Of a stretch of 64,000 nucleotides of DNA, positions 1-20,223 are shown piece by piece. The stretch comes from Glandiceps talaboti (Eukaryota; Hemichordata; Enteropneusta; Spengelidae). Under the pieces are notes generated by a model. The model was not told the DNA's origin and ran no database searches. It was given only the letters and a program-made list of their open reading frames with translations. The stretch is taken from positions 28,923,380-28,987,379 of the forward strand of contig NC_135551.1 in assembly GCF_964340395.1 (NCBI RefSeq). Reading direction: 5' to 3'. Position 1 is the stretch's first letter. Every line of letters begins with the position of its first letter. The position numbers were made by a program, and so were the translations under genes.

Positions 1-780
1 ATCTTCGACAACATACGGCTTTCCGTCCCGTAAACAGTCAGTATATATCCATTCAATAGCTCGATAAGGTGACATAAGTTTACAGTAATGCATTCCAGCC
101 AGGTCAGTTAAAAAGAAGTCCACCTCACTCAACAGGGCGACCGATGTTACCTACCAGAAAACAATGCAATCACAATGAGGGTTATATATATATATATAAA
201 ACATTCCACATCAAAGATGACGTAAATTGCAAATCCAGTAATGTAATTTACGCCCTCACCTGCCGGACATGCAACATACAGTATATCGGGAAAACTACAC
301 AACATTCCACAAGCGCCTTAATGATCATCGTTCCAATATCAGGATAAACAAAACAGACTGGTCTCCATACGTAGTACCGCATTTCAGGACACCGGTACAT
401 TCTCTACAAGACAACGCTCTTACAGCTACAATACTATGCATTATTCGAAGTTTTGATACAAACACTACTAAACAGTTAGAAAGTCTATGGATTAATAGAG
501 CTGGAACCTTACATCCCAAAGGACTTAATGATTATGAACCATCTGATATACAAAACTAACTATGTTCTTTATTTACCCTTTATTTTATTCTACATTTCCC
601 TTTGATCACATGACTGTGTTTTCCTTTTGTTCGGACATGCGTAGTTAATTTGCTAGCATTCGAGTGTTTGTCATAGCTTGAAGAAGGTGTGCTAAACGCA
701 CCGAAACGTCGCTTGTTAGTATTTTACTTTGGAAGTAAGGCCGACTTCCTACAGTGCTACCAGTTCAACACGTCACTTAT

Positions 781-826
<46 letters not shown>

Positions 827-1210
827 CTTTTCATCCCTAATATATAACCTTCCTTAGATGAAAGTAAGAGGTGATATTTGACAGAAACGTCCAGGTTCAA
901 ATCTTATAAATAATTTTCGGTTTTGAAAATTTAAGTTTAACATGCATGTACAAACCTGAAATTCTCCTGTGGATATATTTTCATATTTGATTTCAGTGTT
1001 TATCCATTCAGAACCTCTAGTTGCTATGATGTCATCACCAAAAACCATGCGTTGACCACGTGATTCGTATCTAGATTTGGCTAGTGATGACGATATGTTG
1101 AGAGCCCATTCTAGAGCAGCCTATAATGAGAAACAATTTTCAATTCCGTGTTTATATTCAACATTATATATTTATATATGCGTGTATGTATGTATGTATG
1201 TATGTATGTA

Positions 1211-1245
<35 letters not shown>

Positions 1246-3986
1246 TTAGTGCGAAATTCAAATACGTGACTTCGCCGACACTAATTCCATTTCCATGAGA
1301 GTTTAATAAAAAATTAAACAATTGCCACTTTTTGATAATAAAAAAAGAAAACAGTACTATGTGCAGTCTATTGTCATTGTATAAGCATATTAGTATTCTG
1401 CTTTCATAGCCAAGCATGCAAAAGTTAAGCCTGTTATAGCATACTATATCTAACTTGACAGAGGACATGCAATCTTGGATAATGGTTACATGGGGTGAAC
1501 TGAACGATATCCACCCCACCCCCACCCCCTAAGCCTGGATGACCAAGACGAGATTATTTTGTCTACATGCTAAGTGACAGATTGTTTACAACGTACAGTA
1601 AGCATTCATGTGTCATGTTTATCAGGGCAATATCGTTATATATATTGCACCTTGGCCTTAAACGTAGACGTGTTTCAAGTTCCTTAGTATTGGAAATTAA
1701 TATCAATTCGTGTCATGGAACGATATTCTTTATTTCATATCCATAAAAACATGTTAGATCCAAAGATTTGGGAGGAAAGGGTGAGAATTATTATTTCACA
1801 TTTCACATACCGTAATACAATAAGAAATAACGAACACACATACCATATTTATTTCTTTGCATGAATACTCTGTTTGGTAGTTGCCCTCTCCAAGATAAAT
1901 CATCACAGCTTCCTGACATTTCATTTTACAGTCGACAGATTTGGCAGACACTCGTGACTGTAGTCCCCCATCAGGTTCTAAAAGTCTGGATAAAGTGTTA
2001 GTTTTACATTACATGTAAATACCAGTAATGATTGCAGCTCACACGTGGTAATGCTACCGGCGGGTTGGAGGGGAGGGGGGGGGGCGAATATGCATATGAT
2101 TGCAATATATTTTCGAAATGCATTTCAATCTATCAGTCATCGGTCTTTGTAAATCTGGCATGTTAGTTTTCATTGGTGTATCTTGACATTTACTACAGGC
2201 TGAGGTACATAAGTAAATATTCAATAAATGCATTTGTAACTAAAATTGACCGTGTGCAATCATCACACAATAAGTAGTACATACTATTTCCGCCCACTAC
2301 CATCCACTCAATGCTTACCGTGTTATCGTGTGTACTACAGTGCCGCCAGTGGTAAGATTTTGAATAGTTGGTCTGGAATCTAAAAACGTTGTTTCATTAT
2401 TATCAATATAGTTTGTGAGAGACAACTTTGGTTGCAGATCATCTGGGGCTCCTATTACATAATCCTAAATAAAAACAGAAACCAAACCAAACCAAATAAA
2501 CAAACAGTAGATGAATGAACACGTCTTTGAAACACGAACCATTCAATACCTACAAATACAGTTAATAATTTCCTCAAAACAAGAAATATTTCAGAGTCTC
2601 TATGGTGATGAACGACAAGAATATAAAGAAGTTTATGTCATTTACACAATATATCATCAAAAGGGACATGTAAGATGAGCCTATACGTCTTATGGGGGTA
2701 CCTTGGCAGCGTCTGAAAGGTACCCTGAGACCAAGACAGAAAATACGTGGCGTGAGAGTTACCTGACGTACAGTAGTATTTTACAAATATACCATCACTT
2801 GTTGTTGTCAGAACTCATACTTAGTATTCAGTCATAATATAAAAATAATTGATAGAATACTTTAATATATCTTTACACTAAAATGTACATCAAAGACCTA
2901 GTATGAAATAAATAACTGTACATGTAACGTTAACAACAGCAAAATGCACATTTGAACTTCATTGAAGGTACACGTTTGCTTTGACATTCATTTATACTTG
3001 AATAGTTTAATCTAACTTTTATGTTAGTAATTTCATTTTTAAGAAAGCTTGCGAGCTCAGTTTGTCACTTGAAATATTTCTAAGGTTAAGTCGAGTAGGC
3101 ATCATGAAGTTAAATATACCGACCTACCTGGGCATGGAGAGCCCACGGACAAACTGCATCATTTTCCTCCATATATTTTGCTTCTATCAAAGGTTTTAGT
3201 TGTGGGGTTGACTCATCAACGATAGCGACCAGATTCTCAATAGAGTCGTCTAGTGTAGGATTCTCTTCCCCGTCGCAGACAACCAGAAAATGGTTTGTCA
3301 CTTTAGCGATCATGTCATGACCCTCTTCTTGCGGCGTTTCTGCATCTACATCGTTTTCAACAACGTTTGATGGCATTGGACCAGTAGCGAAACTAGAACC
3401 ATGGTTCAAGCCTTCTAACAGAGTGAAGGCTCTCGATATTTTAACGTTGGTATCTGATGAATTCTGTATTTGACTGCATCGATCAAAAGAAGGTGGAAAT
3501 AAATGTCAAAATTGGTCCAATGAGAGTCTCAAAACAGAACTATGTTATCTATATAGTATAGGCATTCAATAGATGACATAAAGGCAATGTGTATTACTTG
3601 TGTTTGCCCCCCCCCCCAACTCTTCCCTTTTAAAACTGACATTTATGAACACTTACTCGTACGCTTCTGCCAATTCACTGATCCTAGAGACACCGTCAAT
3701 GTCACCATTAATAATGATATACGGGAGTGGGTATGAATTAATGCTATCGTTTGGAAAACTTGGTACAGCTCCAAAGAACACCATGCCGGTATAATGGTCG
3801 GGATCATCGTAAGCTAGGTTGCATATCACCGCAGCTTGGAAACAATTCACAAACAAAAACGTCAGTGGTCGGAATTAACTGTTTACATCTGAAGATCGCT
3901 GTGACTCAGAGTTACTGATCTTCTAATAAATTCTGACCAGAGCCTTGCTTGTGCCGCTCTATAACACAGACAAGAAATGTATACAG

Positions 3987-4018
<32 letters not shown>

Positions 4019-4973
4019 TGTATGTATGTATGTATGTATGTATGTATGTATGTATGTATGTATGTATGTATGTATACAAGTTCAGATATGCTATCTTGAG
4101 GTGGTTTCGTGTACAAAAAGTTTATCTAAAGCTTATCGGTCAGGAGACGCTTCAATTCAAACAATGTACATGTCCATAGCGTGTATTACGTGTTCCAGAG
4201 ATAGGGTCGCTAAATCTACCATAAGGTATGACGTAACACCAATTCAAAATCAGGAATTGAAGGAACTACAATTCTATACAGACTAGCTACATACTGTTAT
4301 TTAGCATTCAGAGTTCGTGACAGAAGTCTGTAATTTTGTTATATTTTTTGACCTTACGTTCTTATTTATCGATCATTGCTTAGTATTTATGAAAACAGAT
4401 CTATTCTTTCATGTTTGACTGTAACTTTTAGGTGTCTGATATGACAATTGTAACTGTCTGTACTACACTAGACAGGTGGACATAGTACTCAGTACATTGG
4501 TTGAATGATTGATTGATTGATTGATATTTGTAACGATAGAATATGTATCACGAAATACATACTTCCGAAATTACAGTTAGTCACTTGAACTTCTGGAGAA
4601 AAAAACATACTAATAATGTAGATATAGTAAACATACCTCCTAGAGAATGACCAGCCAAAAATACGATGTCTGTACTCATTCCAAGGTACTCCATTTCATC
4701 CAATGACATTTGTATGGCTTGGGCAACTTCAACAGGATTGGCTAGTTCTGCTACATAACTATGAGTCAAACTAACCCATAGCCTAAATGGTGACTGTTCT
4801 TGTATGGTTAAAGCTAGCATCTTATAGCTCTGTCCTGGTATATATGCTCCAGGTACCATAATCAGTGCAACCTCTCGCCCTTCTCTGGATGGACTTAATA
4901 TAGACACATCGACCGCGTAAGAAATTGCAACTAATAGCGTTAGAAAATAACACAGCAACTTTAGCCTGGCCAT
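1..4973 (-). CDS. Secreted alpha/beta-hydrolase, paralogue A (3' end cut by window edge)
   Basis: Exons on the minus strand: 4973-4637, 3834-3657, 3473-3128, 2464-2319, 1985-1844, 1120-956 and 150-<1. All junctions are GT-AG and the phases agree, giving 488 codons before the edge. The start at 4973 is chosen over an upstream in-frame ATG at 5024 because it gives a clean signal peptide (MARLKLLCYFLTLLVAISYA) aligned with paralogue B. The nucleophile elbow is GHSLG with Ser110. Candidate catalytic acids lie in INGDID (about 157-159) and the candidate His is in GLNHG (about 197), so a lipase/esterase-like secreted enzyme is likely. After the hydrolase core comes a roughly 300-residue Cys-containing C-terminal part that I do not recognise. 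The last exon is truncated by the window, so the C-terminus is unseen. Substrate unknown. It lies downstream of and parallel to paralogue B, consistent with tandem duplication. The exon structure is read from the sequence; the enzyme activity is inferred. Confidence 0.88.
144..559 (+). pseudogene. Penelope-like retroelement C-terminus (GIY-YIG endonuclease), frameshifted
   Basis: Two overlapping plus-strand frames join near position 295-305. The first (from 144) reads NVIYALTCRTCNIQYIGKT, a GIY-YIG nuclease start with the paired Cys typical of Penelope-like elements. The second continues with FHKRLNDHRSNI, which carries the conserved Arg and His of the domain, and ends at a stop at 557-559. 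The break between frames shows the copy is dead. It lies in the last visible intron of hydrolase A, antisense to it, and overlaps that gene's exon 7 acceptor by a few bases. The reverse transcriptase part is not present. The family call rests on motif recognition. Confidence 0.75.
677..710 (+). ncRNA. Hammerhead-like hairpin at the 3' end of the Penelope-like relic
   Basis: The sequence reads CTTGAAGAA, then a 6-bp stem (GGTGTG / CGCACC, loop CTAAA), then GAAACGTC. The order resembles the hammerhead core (CUGANGA, stem II, GAAA). The first core C is T here and one extra A precedes the stem, so catalytic activity is doubtful. Hammerhead motifs are known in Penelope-like elements, and this one lies 118 bases after the GIY-YIG stop. 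It may be only a conserved 3' structural motif. Confidence 0.45.
785..825. repeat. (AC)n microsatellite
   Basis: Uninterrupted AC dinucleotides within the last visible intron of hydrolase A, just after the Penelope-like 3' end. Confidence 0.95.
1183..1245. repeat. (GTAT)n/(GT)n microsatellite
   Basis: Compound tetranucleotide and dinucleotide tract in an intron of hydrolase A. The open frames across it on both strands are repeat artefacts. Confidence 0.95.
3988..4075. repeat. (GTAT)n microsatellite
   Basis: About 21 perfect tetranucleotide units in intron 1 of hydrolase A. Confidence 0.95.
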
Positions 4974-7247
4974 AGTGCAGTATGTGAGATCCCCAAAATA
5001 CGGTAAATGACGGTTGAAGTGCACGTACGTGACACACTACTCACTTATAGATGTCTGAGCGCGAGTGAATGTGTACGTATGTGTCACCTTGTTTGAAACT
5101 GCAAACTTTGAAGTAAGCGTGTGTGCGCCTCCAACGACAAGAATGGGACTGAGATCATGTACGCTGAATGCGACTGACTCTGGGCGATGAAGTGTTTTCT
5201 ACTATGAAAAACCGCTACAATTAATAAGATTCTTGCCGGTGATCTCGAGAGCACATTTTTGCAATATTTTCGCCTTGATCGGTATCATATATTTCCCTCT
5301 ACTGGTGTTCATGATCGTCATAATTTCAAAAAATAGTAACTTTAATCGTTTCTTGGTCGTCTTTTCTTTTTTTGAGTTGTCTCATGATCAATAGTCCTGT
5401 ATATGTTTTTGTTTACATATTCACAATAACTCACTGAAATTTGATTCGATGTGGCATTCCAAGAGTTACTGAAATTAATAGCTGATGTTCTTGTATAAGT
5501 GATGTCTACACAATGGTTTGAGTATTATCAAAGATACTACAATAAAAGTCTTAAAAAGTCACGCGAGGACAGTGAACCACCGACTGTCCTAAATCAATAC
5601 ATAGCGTAACGTTTGCATTTCACGAATAGTATTAATCCTGAACACTAAGTGTCATGTGGAAAGATCGCCTGTGTAAAGTAATGACTAATATTAATTCCGA
5701 TCATTTCGTATGATCGCAAGAGGGCGCCCTGGCTTTGCCAAATTAAGGCTCATGTATGCAGATAATGTGAAGCACTTTATGAGGTTCTGATTGGTCAGAA
5801 AACAAAGGAAACAAACACATCTGTTGGCTGTATTGTTATTAATGAGTGAGAAAGTGTATGTATGTTTTCCATCAATGGCAGCCTTGTAATACAAGTAAGG
5901 ACTAGAGTTTGGTCATAGCCGCTGAACGCATGGCAATGTGTGAGGCAATGAAGAAAATGTGTCTATAAAAAAAACTCTATGTACAGTAGTAGTTAGGCAT
6001 GTTTTGATTACTGGCAGTCGCTAATTTAAACAGTAAAGGGAGAAAAACTCCTAGTGGACAAACCATCTCTCTGCTATCATACCTTCTGTGTCCGATTCAG
6101 AATTAATAATTTGCATAAATGGCATTTTACCACATTTTGTGATGCAGAATAAATAATGCAAGTTTACACACGAACATTTCATTATATCAATGACTGTCAT
6201 ATTTATTTGTATCTTAAATTCTCGTTTGTAAACGACATCGTTTCAGATTCTATCAAGAGATGGCGTTTTCTGCTCACCTTCACACTTCTATGCACTTACA
6301 ATTTTCTGTACAGCTTTTACGTGAAACTACACAAATAAGTAGTAGCTGATACAGCCTCATAAACATCACTGGGTTTTAAAAAGAAGGGACTGTTTTTACA
6401 AGTCATCACCCTCACTTCAAATACGAACATCAGTCGTGCTCGTTTGTTCTTATATACAGGAACCATTAACATCGTATTTTTGTTCTTATATCCAATATCT
6501 ATCTCACACTCCTCCTGTACTGTATCTTATTTCTGTATATTCTTTGCGCAGTATTTTCTATAATTCTACTTTTCTTTTATCACTGTGGTCGTTGTGATCA
6601 TCTTGTGTTCTGCCTGCAAAATATAAATTCAAACTGACCGATTTAAACAAGACTGGAAGGTACAGGTTAACATTTTAGTACTCTTCATAAATTCAAACCT
6701 TTCCAATGGATAATTCGAATGCCTATATTGAAAACATCGATCTTTATAACACATGGAGGATTGATTTGCTTGACTGTTTTCATGTGATGAATGGCCTCTT
6801 TTTCGGGGACAGTAAACTGTCGTTCAAAGGGGGAACACACTTAACCAATATTGATATTCTTAAAATTTGTTTTAACTTTGTGAAACTCCTCCTCAGAGGA
6901 GGACATCTTCATCTGCTGAAAAAGCAATCTAAATAATGTGTGCATATGCGAATTAGCGTCTGAACCACCGTGTATGATTTTCCTATTGCCAGTATTGTTT
7001 CGGTAATGCTCAGATGTCACTATTCGGATGGGTTCGTAGGGTGTGTCGAAAAAAACAGTTTTATATGTGAATCGTGTCTCTTCCTATTGAATACAAAAGT
7101 TAAACGACATTATTGTATATAGAATTTTGGTTGTTGTTTTTAACTCGAGAGTCTACTGAAGGGACGGTCTCAACAGCTAGAAGTGAAACTTGAAGAAACT
7201 TATAGTTAAGCGAAATCTTTGAAAACCATTAAAAGCAACGTTAAATT

Positions 7248-7292
7248 GTTTGTTTGTTTGTTTGTTTGTTTGTTTGTTTGTTTGTTTGTTTG
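7248..7292. repeat. (TTTG)n microsatellite
   Basis: About 11 TTTG units downstream of the stop codon of hydrolase B, beyond its candidate poly(A) signal. Confidence 0.95.
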
Positions 7293-7319
7293 ACAGCAGA
7301 GTTATGCTATCAATATTGT

Positions 7320-7325
7320 TTTATT
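7320..7325 (-). terminator. Candidate poly(A) signal of hydrolase B
   Basis: AATAAA on the minus strand about 113 bases after the stop codon. It is the first canonical signal seen downstream, but it lies in a T-rich stretch beside a (TTTG)n tract, so it may be chance. Confidence 0.35.
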
Positions 7326-7437
7326 TATTTACTTTTAAAAACCGTAAATTGTGGAAATATTGAGGATGAATGTCTATTAAAAAAAAGTTCCGTGCATTGT
7401 TAATATTGCGAGAAACCCTAACATCTGAAACTGTGGT

Positions 7438-14555
<7,118 letters not shown>

Positions 14556-14582
14556 TTTGCAAGTAGTAAAGTAGCAACACTG

Positions 14583-14591
14583 CTTTATATA
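14583..14591 (-). promoter_or_regulatory. Possible TATA box of hydrolase B
   Basis: The minus strand reads TATATAAAG 28-36 bases upstream of the chosen ATG. It matches the TATA consensus, but transcription would then start only a few bases before the ATG, and the region is rich in AT tracts. Weak support. Confidence 0.25.
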
Positions 14592-17200
14592 TAATACAAG
14601 AAGTAGGAGACATTACATCATTTGTTTGCTTTTGGACCATGGGTGAAGTTTTCTACCTTTGACCTGTGTATGTCTCTTTGATCTTACTAGAGTTACATGG
14701 ATTAGCCATATCATTTAATACGAAACCCAGTAACCGATATGACAAGACATCATTGTACAGGTTTATGAGGCTAGAAGAGCCCTCTTGGTCTTCAATGTCT
14801 TAAAGTAAAATATAGTTTGTGATATCTTAATCTTTGACATTGACAGCTAGACTTGAATCCAGTAAATTGGAACATCTTACGAAAAGTGCTACGTTTCATT
14901 TTCTGGCTCGACGTATAATATATATATATAAAGGGAACGAGTTGAATTTACAATGGGGGGGGGGGGGATAAATGAATAGCCTGAGGAGAAAATATTTTGT
15001 TCTTTTTCACATTTTTCAAAAGAAGTGATGTTGGAATTTGATTTTTTTGTCTATAAATCGTGACATATATTAGCGATTGCATATTCATTTCTTTGTATAC
15101 ATTTACCCCAAAGACCTGTGGAAAGGACCACCGTTTCGTGAAACTGAAAGTACTGTAGTCAGCAATGGACATCGAGTTTCTACATTATGACGTCATTGAA
15201 TGACAAATCCGTATTATAGCAGTAATAGTTGTTTCATTGAAAGCGTCTAAAGTTTTCACTTATTGTCAGTTGGAACATGCATAGGTGCATGTACACGGTG
15301 TGGTGTATTCGCCGTTCACGCACTGTGGTTTTGGTGTATGCCAGACACTGGGAAACAAAAAGCAGATTATACGACAATACAGTCGTCTACCTACTATACG
15401 TTTACGTCATAACATGTTCATTGTTACTCCTATATGTGATGACAACTTATAAACCATTGTTGAAAAATGTCTTTCGTTGAACCAAAAACAATTGACAGAA
15501 GACTAGTTTAATATTCCGTTTTTTACCAAGTACGCCGTGCGCAGAGGCAAAACGCGCGGACGTCATGAAAACAAAATACACCAAAAGATGCGTAAGTCTG
15601 AGTCCACAGATTAGATAGCAAAGATCAGCAAAGTAAAGGCGATAAATATTTCTTTATGTTGGATATATAAGTCGTTCATTCTAACACTATCAATTCAGTG
15701 CTATTAGACAGAGTAGTTCCCATCACAACGAATTTTTGTAATAACAATGATTACATGGAAGACATCTCCCATTTTACGATGACGCACATTATCATCGGAA
15801 GCGGCTGATATTTGAGAGAACAACACCAAGCGCGACAAACAAAAAAGTTGAACGTAAAAGTATTGGCATACTTTCTAAACTCTAGCTTTAGGACTTCTTA
15901 TTTTCTGTACAATTATGATATGAAATTGTCAATGTATGGTTTTATTTTGGCATGGGTTAACTAAACAAGGGGACAGATAAGTTAAGTTGGAGGAAAGCAA
16001 AATGCATATGACAGTATGATGACTTGATGTTTACGTTCAACATCATTTTCACGTTTGCCCACGCAGGTCGTTAAACTGTGACCTTATATGCTTTCAGAAA
16101 TAATAAGTATGTAAGGACAGTAATCTCATATTAAATACAATTTGTATTCAGTAATTAAAATGCAACCCACACTGTCTAATAACATTTTTAAAAAATAATT
16201 GCCTACAGTCATATGTTTCATTGGCCATTAACACGTGAACACGGCATGTTATGCTTGAAATTTCGTATGGTGCTAAAAACATTATTACCTTATTAATATG
16301 TTAAGATATTCACAACTTGAATGCTTATATATGCTTTCACCTTTTGAATTTTGTCTGATATCATTGGCAGAATTCGTACGCAGTTGTCTTACCGAGCGTA
16401 ACCGAGCGTAAAGAAGAACAAGTCGGTAAGTCAATTTGAATGGTATTATTGATATAGCTTTAGCCTTTATTTTTTCTTCAATTAATTTGACCTTTCTGAC
16501 GTTAGTTATACACAGAATGAGTTCATCAAACGGACCCACCAGACATCCAACTACGTAAAAAGGGACCAGTATAATGGGTTTTTTTCTCTCTCCATATTTT
16601 TGAAAATAGAAACAACTGAAATATTTTGCTGGAAAATAACTAAATGATTAGCCGTGCACCTTCTGTTCACATGAGAATATCTGAAGAGGACGTTCAAATA
16701 TACTTATTTCTAATGTGGACTGTAAAGAATCATGTATGTTAACAGGCACACACTTGGAAAACATACATATTCGCTTGGTTATCGACTGCCTCATAAAATA
16801 TACGGTAGATAGGTATATGAAGTGAACAGTTTTTCAAACGTGCAAGGTAGACGAGTGCTCCTGATGTTTAATTATATATATATATATATATAAAGACAAC
16901 TACATTCCCATGGCAGTTTCCAGTCACATAATCCAACATAGTTTTAAGAACTTTTCTTATTGTCTTCATAGCAATTTCAAAGCACAATTAAGGCTGTATT
17001 AACAGAAAGAGTTCCCAGTTCACGAAAAAACAGTACTAAACGTTACACTAACTAAAGTTACACAAAATTGTTCCATTTGTTATCAATGTTTTGTTAGTTA
17101 TGAATTGTTCCTTTTAGACAAATTATGTTAAAATTGTTTAACATCCCTGACATTTACAATTAACAAATTAAAAGAAGAAGTTTCCGCTTTAATTAGATTA
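14592..17200. other. Spacer upstream of hydrolase B
   Basis: No exon or RNA gene recognised. It contains a G run near 14954-14967, a short (AT)n at 16873-16891 and AT-rich unique sequence. Confidence 0.5.
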
Positions 17201-17740
17201 GATTAGTTTATTTCAGTAAAACAACAAGATCGACAGAAAATATACAGAAATAACCAGATGTAAACTGAATGCCTTCCGTAAGGACAAACCTTTAGATTGT
17301 TGTTCCTTCACACCTTGTCGAAAAGAAAAATTATGCGCTACCAGACATGATATTTTAATTGTATATCCATTAGTTACTACATCAATAAATAAAATGTAGC
17401 TTTGGAACTCCGGCTGACACATTGTACATATCAACTTCTGCAAAAGTTTAGTTTGCAGTATTTTCAACTCGACGTTAACCATTTTAGATACTATAAAATC
17501 GTAAACCGAGTCAACTGACATCACAAATTCACAAAAAGATGAATTCTTTATTATGTGTTTTAAATGACCATAGTAAAAACAATTAGCAAAATCTTTGTGT
17601 AACAAAATATCCAGAATTTTCGGTGGGGTAATTTGCCCCGGACATTGAAGCTGACTTTGGTATCGCAAATGTATGTGCCAAATGATATTGAATTTGAAGC
17701 GTGCATTCTTAAGATATAGCCCAATTACAGAAAACCATTA
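17170..17740 (-). mobile_element. Dispersed repeat with open frame and pentanucleotide tail
   Basis: The minus strand holds a 151-codon frame (17668-17213) followed after the stop by a short TAATC-type tandem (about 17193-17206), as at a LINE 3' end. The part at about 17652-17740 recurs, inverted, at about 27833-27925 with roughly 85 percent identity, so this is repetitive DNA. I do not recognise the protein. The frame may be non-coding chance. Confidence 0.4.
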
Positions 17741-17769
17741 ATTACGAAAAACAAAACGTCGAGAAGTTG

Positions 17770-19260
17770 TTTTCAAGTTATTGCGTACGAATTACAAACT
17801 AGGCTTCACTTTGATAAAAGATTACATTCCTGTGAGAGGAAATTTAGGAAAGATGCTATTGATGAAATTGAATGTTGCTGTAGTAATAGCTCTAAACAAT
17901 TTTTCATCAATGAACTAGCGGCTGAATTGAAATCTTTACAGAAAGGTGTAATCATAGATGATTACAATGTTACAGTACTGTTATATGATATTGAATGTGT
18001 TAATCTCTGGTAATGAATTGGATATGCAGGCTATTCTTGACCACAATATTGATCAATGTATGAAATGGCGTCTTTTAGTTAACAGTAAGAAATCAACAAT
18101 TATTCACTTTAGAAAGAAAGATTGTAATAGAAGCAATTTTGATTTTCATATTGGGGAACATGTACTGGAATATATCGGTAACTACAAATAACATGGTGTT
18201 GTTTTCAATGAGTTTTTTTTTATTTTTCTGTTGTTTCTGACACATTGGCAAACTTCGCTAGTAGAGTGCTGGGGGCCATAAACTTGAAATTCAAAACTTA
18301 AAAGAACTTTGGTTTTAAGTCGTACACCAAGCTATATAAAGCACGTGTTGCACCTATTCTAGATTACTGTTCTTCAGTGTAGGGTTTTGGAAAACATGAC
18401 AAATGCCAAGCTGTTCAGAATAGAACGCTACACTTTATTTTAGGAGTTCATAGGTTCACACCCACCCATGCTGCTTCTGGCGACACAGGTTGGAATTCTT
18501 GTAGAAATTGTATACTTTTTAATACGGTCAGATATTAGAATAGGTTAGTATCTCTAGTCATACAGAGATTGACAAAGAAAATGTCCTTCGAGACTCTGAT
18601 TTGAACAGTTATAACAGTCCTCTGAGATATTTTGATAACCTGTATCTTGTTACAGAGAACCCGTTGTACATTAATTGACACGACCGTTGCAAATCGACAG
18701 TTGGTCTCTACCCTTGAAGTAGAATGGCTGGGAAATGTCAGACAAAGATGAATATAAAGCTGAAAAATATGTACTAATGAATTTGTCTGGCAGCCAACGT
18801 TCTTTACTTGCACAGTTTCGAGCTGGAGTTTTGCCTATTAGAATTGAAACAGGTAGATTTCGGCATGAGCCCGTTGAGGCAGGCTGCGCGAATTCTGTCA
18901 AAGTGGGTCCCCGTAGAAGACGAAGCTTAAGTGCATTTCCTACTGCAATGTGATTTATATGACGATCTTATGATTTTGTATTTGACGCCTTTAACAAAGT
19001 CTGGATTTAGTGCTCTGTCGGACCAAGATAAATTGGAAATTCATTTTACAGAGAATGTTGTGAAAAACACAGCGAAATTTATAGGAAAGGCCTTCCTTAG
19101 GAAGAAAACCATGGTGTACAGACCTAGCTAGATTTGTATGATTTATTACACTCTGTATTTTTCTTTAAGTTCATCTTTAAAGTGATATATAAGTCCATTT
19201 TGCTGGGAGGTTTCTTATTCACTTTCTTGTGAGATTGTACTAAATAGATGTAATTTAATA
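17770..19260 (+). pseudogene. Degraded LINE (non-LTR) reverse transcriptase 3' half
   Basis: Pieces in several plus-strand frames match the usual LINE order. There is a basic linker (FDKRLHSCERKFR), then a ruined polymerase box (LLYDIEC where YADD is expected), then LISGNELDMQ and KWRLLVNSKKSTIIHFRKK. These are followed by the thumb-like VAPILDYCSS and HFILGVHRFTPTHA, then QRSLLAQFRAGVLP with IETGRFR, and a terminal HFLLQCDLYDDL. Stops and shifts break every frame, so it is inactive. It ends tail to tail with the minus-strand LINE at 19271-20164. Confidence 0.75.
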
Positions 19261-19270
19261 CCCCATGTCA

Positions 19271-20164
19271 CTATTGAAATTGAAATTGAAATTTATTCCC
19301 CACAAGAAATAAACATACAGAAAAGAAATAAATGATAACATCCAAAAGGAAAACGATTTCAAGTTGTGGGTGACAGACTAGAAAATAGTTTTCGGAAAAC
19401 AAATCGAGTCTAGCCACTCAATTTCAAAAGCATCGAATTGCATAACATAAAAAATGTTGTGACTGTAGTTGCTCAAATTAACACTGATTACACAGTCAGA
19501 AAACAACTAACAACAATTGTTTGAATTAATAAGAAAACAGAAAAGCCCACTACGGTGATACGAAATGTACATGTAAACTAGAGCATAATGAAAACGCAAA
19601 TAACTAATAACCTTAATATGTACTTAGAATCCAGTGCTTATATATTGATTTAAACCTAGCCCTGTTGGGGATAGTTCTGATATCGTTGGGTATTTTGTTC
19701 CATAGCATGGGACCGGCAAATTGAATTGAAGAATGACCAAGTCGGCTAATATATTTTGGAACATGAGGATCTCCTTTTAATTTACAACGAGTATTACGAC
19801 CATGTGCAATAAAAGAAAAGTAGTTATGGAAGATAGGTGGAAGATTATTGTTTAGTGCATCATTCACAAAAATACCTACTTGAAATTCATATTGTTTATA
19901 TATGTCAAGTATATCAAATTTTTTGAACAGGGCATTCGTATGTGCATTATACTTACTACCATTTATAATCCGAACGATCTTTTTTTGTACAAATAAAATT
20001 TCCTTGAAATGCGTTTTATACGCACTTCCCCAAGTTTCTAGTCCATAACTAATATGTGGCAGTATGAAAGTGTTATAGAGCATGACAAGAGTAAAACGTG
20101 GAACAGTATATCTTAGCTTATAGAAAATACCAGTTATTTTTTTTATTTTTGCCTTATCATTCAT
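19271..20164 (-). pseudogene. LINE 3' end with intact C-terminal 183-codon frame
   Basis: The frame 20164-19613 reads like the C-terminal part of a CR1/Jockey-type reverse transcriptase. It has ITGIFYKLRYTVP, LPHISYGLETWGSAYKTH-like text, VQKKIVRII, then FAGPMLWNKIPNDIR and FKSIYKHWILSTY at the end. The 5' part, including the polymerase core, is missing. About 340 bases after the stop the minus strand ends in AATAAA followed by three TTTCAA units (about 19265-19288), a typical LINE microsatellite tail. The 5' truncation point is only about 60 bases from the receptor start codon at 20224. Confidence 0.8.
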
Positions 20165-20223
20165 CGTTTACTTATTTTGTATCGCTTTAACCTTTTGATT
20201 CCGATATATTTTCAGAACTAAGT

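Larger units (their letters stand above)
4974..7437. other. Spacer between the two hydrolase paralogues
   Basis: This holds the 5' flank of paralogue A and the 3' flank of paralogue B. No recognisable coding exon was seen. A 76-codon ATG-started frame at 6706-6936 (plus strand) has no family resemblance I can name. A (TTTG)n tract lies at 7248-7292. Confidence 0.6.

Noticed and set aside
6706-6936. 76-codon ATG frame between the hydrolase paralogues
   Set aside because: No recognisable family, no splice partners; kept only as a note in the spacer.
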